From NCBI RefSeq assembly GCF_030530635.1, contig NZ_JAUMUL010000051.1:1-25781 (forward strand): a stretch of DNA of 25,781 nt. The letters are read 5' to 3'. The stretch's first letter is position 1. The number at the start of each line of letters is the position of its first letter. This stretch comes from Actinomyces sp. GTDB taxonomy: Bacteria; Actinomycetota; Actinomycetes; Actinomycetales; Actinomycetaceae. A program made the position numbers and the translations under genes. The notes under the pieces were generated by a model, which did no database searches, was not told the DNA's origin, and saw nothing but the letters and a program-made list of their open reading frames with translations. Shown here piece after piece: positions 1-6,354 of the stretch.

Positions 1-715
1 GCTGGGCGACGATGAACTCGATGTTGGTGCCCGGGGCGTGGTGGCCGGTGTCGAGCACCACCTTGGCGCGCTCGCCCAGCGCCAGGCAGTGCACCAGGGA
101 GGTGCCCCAGTCGGGCACGTCGGTGTGGTAGAAGGCCGGCTCGAAGAACTTGTACTCCAGGACCAGCTGCTGATCGTCGTCGAGCGCGGCGTAGATCTCC
201 GCCAGGGCGTCGGCGAGGCGGTCCTGCCGGGCCCGGATGGAGTCCTGGCCGGGGTAGTTGGTGCCGTCGGCCAGCCAGATCTTCAGGGCGGGCGAGCCGG
301 TGGCGCGCATGATGTCGATGCACTCCAGGTGGTGGTCGATCGCCTTGCGGCGGATCCTCTCATCGGCATTGGTCAGGGAGCCGAGCTTGTAGTCCTCGTC
401 CTGGAAGACATTGGAGTTGATGGTGCCGATGGTTACGCCCCGGTCCTCGGCATGCTTGCGCAGCGCCTCGTAGTCGTCGACCTTGTCCCACGGGATGTGC
501 AGGGAGACCCGGGGGGTGACGCCGGTGTACTTGTTGACCTGGGCGACGTCGTCGATCTTCTCGAACGGGTCGCGGGGCACACCCGCGGTGGTGAAGACGC
601 GGAAGCGGGTGCCGGAGTTGCCGAAGGCCCAGCTGGGCAGCTCAATGGTCTGGGTCTCAAGCAGGCTGCGGGCCTCGGCGCTGAGGTCGGATAGCGAGGG
701 TGTGGTTGCCGACAT
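1..715 (-). CDS. rhaI: L-rhamnose isomerase, partial (3' end beyond window)
   Basis: This cytoplasmic enzyme would convert L-rhamnose to L-rhamnulose, the second step of rhamnose breakdown after mutarotation. The frame is open for 238 codons from ATG at 715 to the window edge, so the C-terminal part is missing. The start is supported by AAGGAG 8 nt upstream. The visible part reads as a TIM-barrel sugar isomerase: PRVSLHIPWDKVDDYEAL near the N-terminus, a central LLVLEYKFFEPAFYH segment with a likely metal-ligand Glu, and VVLDTGHHAPGTNIEF at the edge, which matches the metal-site loop of the Pseudomonas stutzeri-type L-rhamnose isomerases (family knowledge). It is the third gene of an operon behind a rhamnose mutarotase and a sugar transporter (84 nt gap), which strengthens the rhamnose assignment. 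Another TIM-barrel ketose isomerase specificity is the main alternative. Confidence 0.85.
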   Translation of the reverse strand, partial: MSATTPSLSDLSAEARSLLETQTIELPSWAFGNSGTRFRVFTTAGVPRDPFEKIDDVAQVNKYTGVTPRVSLHIPWDKVDDYEALRKHAEDRGVTIGTINSNVFQDEDYKLGSLTNADERIRRKAIDHHLECIDIMRATGSPALKIWLADGTNYPGQDSIRARQDRLADALAEIYAALDDDQQLVLEYKFFEPAFYHTDVPDWGTSLVHCLALGERAKVVLDTGHHAPGTNIEFIVAQ

Positions 716-799
716 GATGTGCTCTCCTTCGTGAGTTCGGCGCGGATTGTTGGTTCGGTTGGTTGGTGGTGCGGGTCAGGTGCCTGGAGCCGACGGCGG

Positions 800-2089
800 T
801 CAGGCGTTGGCGTTGGTGACGTGCTCCCCGTAGCGCTCCAGCTCGATTTCCGCCAGGGACTTGCCCTGGGTCCGCGGGGCGCCGACGGTGCCCACCAGGG
901 TGGAGACGACGAGGAAGCCGATGAGGATGAGGCCGTCGATCATCAGGCCGTTCTCCCACTTGAGGATGATCGGGAAGATCAGCGAGATCAGGCCGGATGC
1001 CAGGCGGACCGCGAAGAAGACGATGCCCTGCGCGGCCGAGCGGTACGGGGTGGCGAACAGCTCCGGCGACCACACCGAGTAGAAGGCCTGGGCGGACGGG
1101 CCGGCGGACAGGCCCCAGATGATGGTGTAGCCGAAGGCGGTCCAGGCGGCGTCGGAGGGGCCGAAGACCAGGACGATCCAGGAGACGATGGCGGCCAGGC
1201 CGCCGACCAGGAAGTGCCAGCGGTAGGGGACGCGGTCGACCAGGTTCATGAAGATGAAGGTGGAGACGATCACGAAGCCCCACGACAGCATGGAGAACAG
1301 GTCGGTCTGGATGGTCTCGTAGCCCATGGAGCCGAGGATCGTGGGCAGGAAGATGCCGTTCTGGGAGGCGGCCTGGTTCCAGCAGGTGTAGATGACGGCC
1401 AGGAAGATGAGTGCGGTGATGTTGACGCGGCGATTGAACAGCTTGCGGAAGGCCGCCCACATCGACGGCGGTTTGGCCTGTGCCCCGCCCTTGGCCTGCT
1501 CCCAGGTCTCGGACTCCTCCAGGCCTCGCCGGATGTACCAGGTGACCAGGGCGATCACCACCAGGTGGGCGAAGATGATGCGGCTGCCGAGCAGGCCCAG
1601 CGGGGCCAGGGCGGCGGCCAGGCCAAAGCCGATGAAGGGGCCGAAGGACCAGGCCAACTGGGTGGCGCCGATGTGCTTGCCGCGCTGGCCGGTGGGGGCG
1701 AACTCGGCGATGTAGGTCCAGCCGGCGGGAACCGAGGCGCCCACGGCCAGGCCGACGATCACGAAGCCGGTGAACAGCATGGGCAGGTTGGCGGTGAAGA
1801 CCACGATCAGGCCGCCGAGCGCGTAGAGCAGCAGGTCGTAGGTGTAGATGAACTTGCGCCCGTACTTGTCGCACAGCGGGCCGCCGATGAGGGCGCCGAT
1901 GGCGGCGCCGAAGGCGTTGGAACTGAAGGCGGCCAGCAGGCCGGCGATGGTGCCGTCATCGCCGGGGAAGTACGCGGCGCCCCAGAAGCCGAGCGAGGTG
2001 GCGATGGCGATGATGGAGCCGGAGTCGATGTAGTTCGACATGGAGACGGCGGCGGTTGCCTGCCAGCCGGTCAGTGGCTTACGGGCCAC
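800..2089 (-). CDS. MFS sugar transporter, probably L-rhamnose uptake
   Basis: A 429-residue integral membrane carrier of the major facilitator superfamily, likely a proton-linked sugar importer. Visible family signs are the loop 2-3 motif GGPLCDKYGRK at about residues 69-79, the sugar-porter-like AEFAPTGQRGK after helix 4, an internal hydrophilic loop (WEQAKGGAQAKPPS) between the two six-helix halves, and PRTQGKSLAEIE near the C-terminus, reminiscent of the PETKG signature of sugar porters. The start is GTG at 2089, preceded by a strong AGGAGG 5 nt away. It lies 45 nt after the mutarotase gene and 84 nt before rhamnose isomerase, so the three are probably one transcript. Rhamnose as substrate is inferred from context only. 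It resembles the second MFS gene at 9408-10730 in layout and N-terminal motif. Confidence 0.88.
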   Translation of the reverse strand: MARKPLTGWQATAAVSMSNYIDSGSIIAIATSLGFWGAAYFPGDDGTIAGLLAAFSSNAFGAAIGALIGGPLCDKYGRKFIYTYDLLLYALGGLIVVFTANLPMLFTGFVIVGLAVGASVPAGWTYIAEFAPTGQRGKHIGATQLAWSFGPFIGFGLAAALAPLGLLGSRIIFAHLVVIALVTWYIRRGLEESETWEQAKGGAQAKPPSMWAAFRKLFNRRVNITALIFLAVIYTCWNQAASQNGIFLPTILGSMGYETIQTDLFSMLSWGFVIVSTFIFMNLVDRVPYRWHFLVGGLAAIVSWIVLVFGPSDAAWTAFGYTIIWGLSAGPSAQAFYSVWSPELFATPYRSAAQGIVFFAVRLASGLISLIFPIILKWENGLMIDGLILIGFLVVSTLVGTVGAPRTQGKSLAEIELERYGEHVTNANA

Positions 2090-2134
2090 GGGTTCCTCCT
2101 GGTGTTCGGGGTGGAGTGGGTGGTGCGGGGAGCG

Positions 2135-2569
2135 TCAGGGAAGGTAGAAGTACTGGGGCAGGACGGCGGAGGTGCCGCCGTCGGGCTGGACGAAGTACTG
2201 GGCCATCTCCGCCTGCCAGCGGGTGTTGACCTGCTCGTCCTCCATGGCGGCCATGGCCGCGGCGGCGTCGTCGGACTCGAAGTATCCGACGACGAGCCCG
2301 TCCTGCGGGCGCAGGAAGAGGGAGTAGTTGTGCCAGCCGCAGCGGGTCAGGGCCAGGCGCATCTCCTCCCACACGTGTTGGTGGACCTCGACGTACTCGG
2401 TGATCCGGTCCGGCCGCACCTGCAGTAGGAAGCAGCAGCGGTGAGGCGAGCGGGCCGTGGTGGTGTTCAGCAGTTCGGTGAGGGCGGCCGGGACGGCGGC
2501 GGTGGCATCGACTGCCGGGGACGGCGGGGCGCCGGCTGTCGGAGAGTCGGTGGTGGGAGAGTCGGCCAT
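2135..2569 (-). CDS. rhaM: L-rhamnose mutarotase with N-terminal extension
   Basis: This enzyme interconverts the alpha and beta anomers of L-rhamnose to feed the isomerase. Residues 44-144 match the family from end to end: CCFLLQVRPDRITEYVEVHQ at the start, a His in VHQHVWEEM (about residue 63) at the position of the E. coli RhaM catalytic His, NYSLFL, RWQAEM, and the terminal FYLP that is nearly invariant in the family. E. coli RhaM is 104 residues; this protein has about 43 extra N-terminal residues rich in Ala, Pro and Thr that look disordered. The ATG at 2569 has AAGGA 6 nt upstream and no other start codon lies before the conserved domain, so the extension appears real. It is the first gene of the operon and sits just behind a LacI-type operator. 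Confidence 0.93.
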   Translation of the reverse strand: MADSPTTDSPTAGAPPSPAVDATAAVPAALTELLNTTTARSPHRCCFLLQVRPDRITEYVEVHQHVWEEMRLALTRCGWHNYSLFLRPQDGLVVGYFESDDAAAAMAAMEDEQVNTRWQAEMAQYFVQPDGGTSAVLPQYFYLP

Positions 2570-2623
2570 GGAACGTCCTTGTTCGGATTGTGCCGCGGCG
2601 GGGCCGGGGCGTCAGTAGCGGTA

Positions 2624-2670
2624 TGAACCGTTTCAAAGCGACCATAGTCCCGCGGCTGCCCGAGAGTCAA
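2624..2670 (-). promoter_or_regulatory. Promoter of the rhamnose operon with LacI-type operator over the start point
   Basis: On the minus strand, TTGACT (2670-2665) and TATGGT (2646-2641) are separated by 18 nt, a good housekeeping promoter. The operator, TGAAACGGTTCA on the minus strand (2635-2624), is a near-perfect 12-bp palindrome with the central CG typical of LacI-family sites. It lies immediately downstream of the -10 box over the expected start point, about 55 nt before the mutarotase ATG. This arrangement fits repression by steric block. The same arrangement appears at the second MFS gene. Confidence 0.75.
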
Positions 2671-2753
2671 GGGGTGTGCAAGAGTCACGTGGACCACCTA
2701 GTTGCTTGTGTAGGACATCTGGGTGTGTGAAACTACGTAACGTCCTGATGACG

Positions 2754-2767
2754 TGACCTGCAGGTCA
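2754..2767. promoter_or_regulatory. Perfect 14-bp palindrome upstream of the lipoprotein gene
   Basis: TGACCTGCAGGTCA is a perfect palindrome ending 23 nt before the ATG at 2791. It could be an operator for a dimeric regulator. No clear -35/-10 pair was found near it, so the role is an inference. Confidence 0.35.
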
Positions 2768-2790
2768 GCCTCATATGCGAGGAACTTCCC

Positions 2791-3478
2791 ATGACTCGTT
2801 TCCCAACAGCTTCACCCCGATGGCGCCGCGGCGCTGCTGCTGGCCTGCGCACCGGTGGTGGCGTGCTCGTCCAGCTCTGACGACAATCCCCTGGGTATCG
2901 GCACCTTTGACCCCGAGACGATGGCCTCGGCCAAGGCCTCGGAGTCCGCGGCCGCCGCGGCTGCGTCCGCGTCTGCGGCGGCCTCGGCGGAGGCCGCAGG
3001 CGTGGTCACCGCGGAGTCACTGTCCACTGACCGCTACATAGTGACCGCGATCCCCGAGGATCTGGACGAGCTGCAGACCGAGGTGCTCAAGGCCTTCGTC
3101 CACTACGACCAGGTCACCTGGAACATCTGGTTCACCCGCACCGGCGTGGAGAACGCCGAACCCCTCATGACCACCGAGGCATACCAAAGACTTAAAAACA
3201 ACCTGGATCAGACCGTCGCCGGACACACCGACGGTACGGTGAGGGTCGCAGTGACCTCGGTGTATTTGACGTCTCCCTATGCCTCGCCGCCTAAAGCCAC
3301 GGTCGAGGTCTGTGACGACCAGACAGACCTGGTCCACTATGACGCTGACGGCAATGATGTCAGTGATCCTGAGACTCTGCAGGTGCGCTACAAGATCAGG
3401 ATCACCATGGTTTATGAGGACGGTGCCTGGAAGGAATCCGTCGAGGAGTACCTGTCGACCAACGAGTGCACGGTGTGA
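2791..3478 (+). CDS. Putative lipoprotein with NTF2-like domain; signal peptide out of frame with its start
   Basis: The body reads from 2795 to 3478. A lipoprotein signal (LLLACAPVVAC, lipobox VVAC) is followed by a low-complexity Ala/Ser linker, then an NTF2-like fold common in actinobacterial exported proteins: an AFVHYDQVTWNIWF helix, a VAVTSVYLTSP strand, ATVEVCDD, and YKIRITMVYEDGAWKESVEE with a final Cys. The only credible start, ATG 2791 with GAGGA about 9 nt upstream, is in a different frame. It gives MTRFPTASPRWRR, an ideal charged n-region, before the signal core begins in the next frame. Joining them needs removal of one surplus base (or two missing bases) between 2795 and 2830. 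Otherwise translation must start at GTG 2855, inside the lipobox, and the protein would not be exported. Either the gene is freshly broken or the sequence carries an indel error. It is followed by a secreted-protein gene 3 nt later. Confidence 0.65.
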
Positions 3479-3481
3479 GCC

Positions 3482-4542
3482 ATGGCGCGGATGACTCGGA
3501 AACTAGTCTCCTTGGTAGGCGCGATGCTACTGTTGGCGGTCCCACTCGCAACCGCAGCTCCAGCCTGGGCCTTCGAGCAGAGAAAGGACGCTGCTGGTGG
3601 TTCGTCTTCTGGTTCGGTGTCTGCGGGTGGGGATGGTTCGGTGCAGATTGCGGTGTCTGCGGAGTTCGTGTCGGCTGCGGCGGACGGCTCGGGCGGTAGC
3701 TCTGGTGGTGTGGTGTCGTCGCAGTCGGTGACCGCGAGTGTGCATCCGGTGTGCTGGTATGAGCGTAGTGACACTGGGGCGGAGCGGGCGGAGTGGATCG
3801 ACTCGGGGAAGGCCGCTGAATACCTGCGTTTCATCCGCAGCGGCTCGGTCGAGGAGTACAAGACTCACTTCCCCGACTACGAGTCCTATGCGGATGATAC
3901 CGAGGGCTACTGGTACCTCCCGACCTGTGATGTGCTGTACATGGCGGAGGATGACAAGCGCAGCTTCGCGAGATTGAAGATGCCTACCTCGCCGAGCATG
4001 ATCCGGTTTACGTGCCCGCCGGGAGTGCGGCTCCGGAGCCGGTGATTGACGGTGCGACGTTGGCGCGGGCGGCGTGGGATGCGGTCACGATCCCCACCGC
4101 CACGATCGGCTACAACCCGATGTACGGCAGCATGCAGGCGACGATCGTGGGTTGGGACACCTGGGTGTGGGCCACCGGCGACACCCCTAAGGAAGTACGC
4201 GTGACCGCCACCGCCGGCCCCGTGACCGCCACCATCACCGCCACCGCCTCCATGCTTACTCTTCAGCCCAAGGATGGGGTCGCCAAGTGCACCGGGTTCG
4301 GTATCCCGTGGAGTGAGGACAACGATCGGATCGGCACTGACTGCGTCATCATCTTCGATCGCTCCAGCGCACACTTCAAGGACAACACCACCCCCGTAGA
4401 CATCAAGGTCACCTACGCCATCGAATACACCGCCACCGACGGCGCCACCGGCAACCTCAACACCCACACCACCAGCACAACCACCACCATCCCCGTAGCC
4501 GAAATCCAGACGATTATTGTCCGCCCCACCGACGAGCAGTAA
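3482..4542 (+). pseudogene. Secreted cell-surface protein, frameshifted
   Basis: Two overlapping frames make one protein. The first (ATG 3482 to the stop at 4045) has a Sec signal, LVSLVGAMLLLAVPLATA with cleavage after APAWA, then a Gly/Ser-rich linker and a Trp/Tyr-rich segment. The second runs to 4542 and reads QLREIEDAYLAEHDPVYVPA from about 3968 before its first ATG/GTG. It continues with LARAAWDAV, then GWDTWVW, beta-strand repeats, C-GFGIPW and DCVIIFDRSS. This pattern (LA-A-L, VGLPTWLW-like, then a Cys-GxGxPY segment) is seen in a widespread actinobacterial exported family with an Ig/PKD-like domain (family knowledge; function unknown). One missing base near 3965-3972 separates the halves; restoring it gives about 353 residues. 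No heptanucleotide slippery site is visible, so programmed frameshifting is unlikely. It follows the lipoprotein gene by 3 nt and is probably coupled to it. Confidence 0.7.
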
Positions 4543-4758
4543 AAAGAGCGCTGTGCTTGATTTGTGGAACGGAGTGCCGAGGCTCGGGTCCGTGCTGAGC
4601 CGGCACGGTTTGCCAGTTCTCGCCGTTTATGGACGCGTGTGAACGCGTTCGCGCTACAGCAAGTACTTGGCTTGCCATCAATGCCGATTCGGTTAGAGCA
4701 CTCTCGACGTTCAACCTATTTCCGGCGCCGTTATGACCTAGTACTCCAAGTCCACGGG
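4543..4758. other. Intergenic gap between convergent genes
   Basis: This 216-nt gap between the 3' ends of the secreted-protein gene and the duplicated membrane-protein genes has no supported gene. It holds ACGCGTGTGAACGCGT (4633-4648), a weak symmetric element containing the palindrome GAACGCGTTC. No hairpin followed by a T-run was seen. Confidence 0.5.
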
Positions 4759-5544
4759 TCAGGATGCGGTTGGAGTGCCGGTGGGCTGGTTGCTGGTAGA
4801 TGTCGGCGCCGTGCTGGGGGTGTCGGCTGCGTCGGATGGGGCGGGGGTGCTGGGGGTCTTGCTGGACCTGTGGTTTGGAATGGCGTGATGTTCTCGTGCC
4901 TGGGTGCCGATGTAGGTCAGTAGCTCGGGCGTGACGTCCATGGCCTCCTGTATAGTCTTGGGACCGTCGAGATTACTCTCCGGATGGGGAATGACCGCTG
5001 CTATTGTGAAGCCGTCTCCGAACCAGATGCCGTGCGCATAGTCCCTTGAGCCAATCGGTGCGACCCAGAGGTAGGTGTGGCCCTCAAGTTCAGGAATGTC
5101 TAGCTTCTGGATATTGTTCTCGGTGTCTGCGGCCATGGTCTCATCGGTCCACTTATAGCCGTTTCCGGCTTGGTGCTCATTGACGTGCCAATATTCGATG
5201 AACATAATGATGTCGTCAAGTTCGTACCCTCTGGCGTCCGTAGCTGCGGGCATTCCCGACAAAACAGTGCAACGCCTATTCCAGCCCCCATAGTCGAGTA
5301 CATGGTCGCTGCCGATGTGGCTGCCCAGGATTCGGTTGAGCTCGGCGGTATTGTAGACGCCCTGGCATACGGCCTCCGGTGACGGAGCCTCTTCCTCATG
5401 ATCCCAGGGGCGCCACCAGGTCAGGGCCCCGGCGCACAGGACGGTGATGGTGAGCAGGATGGCCAGTATGCGTCTCGTCGGCTTACGCGTGTCGGGGTCC
5501 TGGGTGGTGTCGTTGTGGTCCGTGGTGGGGCTGGTTGAGCTCAT
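4759..5544 (-). CDS. Unit 2 of the duplicated membrane protein, read from its own ATG
   Basis: This is the likely independent product of the second copy: 261 residues from ATG 5544, with its own N-terminal membrane helix and a Pro/Ser/Thr tail. The ATG overlaps the original stop of unit 1 as ATGA, a classic translational-coupling arrangement, and the 26 bases before it are copied from the bases before unit 1. No Shine-Dalgarno sequence is visible. If only the fused protein were made, the second membrane helix would have to cross outside-to-inside, which would place domain 2 in the cytoplasm. This argues that the separate start is the functional one. Confidence 0.5.
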   Translation of the reverse strand: MSSTSPTTDHNDTTQDPDTRKPTRRILAILLTITVLCAGALTWWRPWDHEEEAPSPEAVCQGVYNTAELNRILGSHIGSDHVLDYGGWNRRCTVLSGMPAATDARGYELDDIIMFIEYWHVNEHQAGNGYKWTDETMAADTENNIQKLDIPELEGHTYLWVAPIGSRDYAHGIWFGDGFTIAAVIPHPESNLDGPKTIQEAMDVTPELLTYIGTQAREHHAIPNHRSSKTPSTPAPSDAADTPSTAPTSTSNQPTGTPTAS

Positions 5545-6324
5545 GGCTGTGCGCTGCCGGTGATGGTGGATGTCGGCTCCGTGCTGGGGATGTCGGCTGT
5601 GCCGGTTGGTTGGCTGGTGGGGGTTTTGCTGGGTTTGGGGTTTGGGGTTTGGGATGGCGTGGTGTTCTTGCGCTTGGGTGACGATGTAGGTCAGTAGCTC
5701 GGGCATGACGTCCATGGCCTCTTTGATGGTTTTGGGGCCGTCGAGACTGTTTTCCGGCCGGGGTAGGTCAACGACTATTGTGAAGTCGTCTCTGAACCAG
5801 ATGCCGTGCACATAGTTTTCTGAGCCGGACTCCCTGACCCAGAGGTAGGTGTTGCCATCCAGTTCGGGGGTGTGGAGTTTCTGGACGCCGTTCTCGGTGT
5901 CTGCGGCCATGGTCTCATCGGTCCACTTGTAACCGTTGCCGGCGTCGTACTCCTCGTCGTGCCAGTATTCGATGTACATGATGGTGTCGTCCAGTTCGTA
6001 GCCTCTGGAGTTTGTGGCCGCGGGCATCCCCGATAAAACGGTGCAACGCCTATCCCAGCCGCCGTAGCTCTGTATCGTGTAACTGCCGATACTGCTGCCC
6101 AGGATTTGGTCGAGTTCGGCGGTGTTGTAGACGTCCTGACATACGGCCTCCGGCGGCGGTGGCAGAGCTTCCTCCTGGTCCCAGGGACGCCACCACCAGG
6201 TCAGGGCTCCGGCGCACAGGGCGGTGATGGCGAGCAGGGTGGCCAGTATGCGTAGTCTCGGACGGCTCGTGCCAGAGTCCTGAGTGGTGTCGTTGTCGTC
6301 TATGGTAGGGCTGGTTGGGTTCAT
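4759..6324 (-). CDS. Tandem-duplicate membrane-anchored protein, two copies fused in one frame
   Basis: A 521-residue frame containing two paralogous units, residues 1-260 and 261-521. Each unit has a short Thr/Asp-rich cytoplasmic start (SPT-DDNDTTQD), one membrane helix (LLAITALCAGALTWWW), a Pro/Glu linker, then an extracytoplasmic domain with VCQ-VYNTAEL--ILGS-IGS, YGGW-RRCTVLSGMPAAT, GNGYKWTDETMAADTEN, TYLWV and HGIWF-D-FTI, and a Pro/Thr tail. The paired Cys around a TAEL-ILG helix recall DUF3558-like lipoproteins, but this is a weak resemblance. The natural stop of unit 1 (TGA 5543-5541, overlapping the ATG of unit 2) is bypassed because a 7-bp repeat shifts the frame; the bridge is atypically His/Gln/Arg-rich. 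Unit 1 starts 30 nt after the large helical gene with no clear ribosome site, suggesting coupling. Function is unknown; immunity or accessory to the upstream module is a guess. Confidence 0.75.
   Translation of the reverse strand: MNPTSPTIDDNDTTQDSGTSRPRLRILATLLAITALCAGALTWWWRPWDQEEALPPPPEAVCQDVYNTAELDQILGSSIGSYTIQSYGGWDRRCTVLSGMPAATNSRGYELDDTIMYIEYWHDEEYDAGNGYKWTDETMAADTENGVQKLHTPELDGNTYLWVRESGSENYVHGIWFRDDFTIVVDLPRPENSLDGPKTIKEAMDVMPELLTYIVTQAQEHHAIPNPKPQTQQNPHQPTNRHSRHPQHGADIHHHRQRTAMSSTSPTTDHNDTTQDPDTRKPTRRILAILLTITVLCAGALTWWRPWDHEEEAPSPEAVCQGVYNTAELNRILGSHIGSDHVLDYGGWNRRCTVLSGMPAATDARGYELDDIIMFIEYWHVNEHQAGNGYKWTDETMAADTENNIQKLDIPELEGHTYLWVAPIGSRDYAHGIWFGDGFTIAAVIPHPESNLDGPKTIQEAMDVTPELLTYIGTQAREHHAIPNHRSSKTPSTPAPSDAADTPSTAPTSTSNQPTGTPTAS
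5631..5653. repeat. Heptamer repeat (GGGGTTT), about 3.3 copies, controlling the unit 1 stop
   Basis: Positions 5631-5653 show perfect 7-bp periodicity. The tract lies in the 3' coding end of unit 1. Removing one 7-bp copy changes the frame so that unit 1 ends in PSKTPTSQPTGTADIPSTEP and then TGA at 5543-5541. This aligns with the unit 2 tail (SSKTP, ADTPSTAPTSTS). The tract is absent from the same place in unit 2. Confidence 0.85.
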
Positions 6325-6354
6325 GGTTGTGCGCTGCCGGTGATGGTGGTTGTG

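Larger units (their letters stand above)
4759..6349 (-). repeat. Direct tandem duplication of about 0.78 kb
   Basis: Copies at roughly 5570-6349 and 4762-5569 are clearly homologous at DNA level. Both begin with the same 26-28 bases ending in GCGCTGCCGGTGATGGTGG (plus strand, 5551-5569 and 6331-6349), and they share long stretches such as the CTCATCGGTCCACTT segment. Divergence is spread along the copies, so the duplication is not recent, but homologous recombination between them remains possible. Confidence 0.85.

Noticed and set aside
719..2428. Long plus-strand open frame of 569 codons over the rhamnose operon
   Set aside because: It is antisense to two clearly recognised genes and its Gly/Asp/Glu/Gln-rich composition is typical of a GC-rich shadow frame.
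3955..3980. Programmed -1 frameshifting in the secreted-protein gene
   Set aside because: No X-XXY-YYZ slippery heptamer or strong downstream structure was seen; a plain indel is simpler.
4633..4650. ACGCGT/GAACGCGTTC symmetry as a LacI-type operator
   Set aside because: It lies between the 3' ends of convergent genes with no promoter to regulate, and lacks the TGAA/TTCA arms of the sites at 2624 and 10817.
5631..5653. Telomere-like G-rich heptamer as a chromosome-end or G-quadruplex element
   Set aside because: The tract is only 23 bp, lies inside a coding region and is best explained by its frame effect; G-quadruplex formation is possible but not needed.
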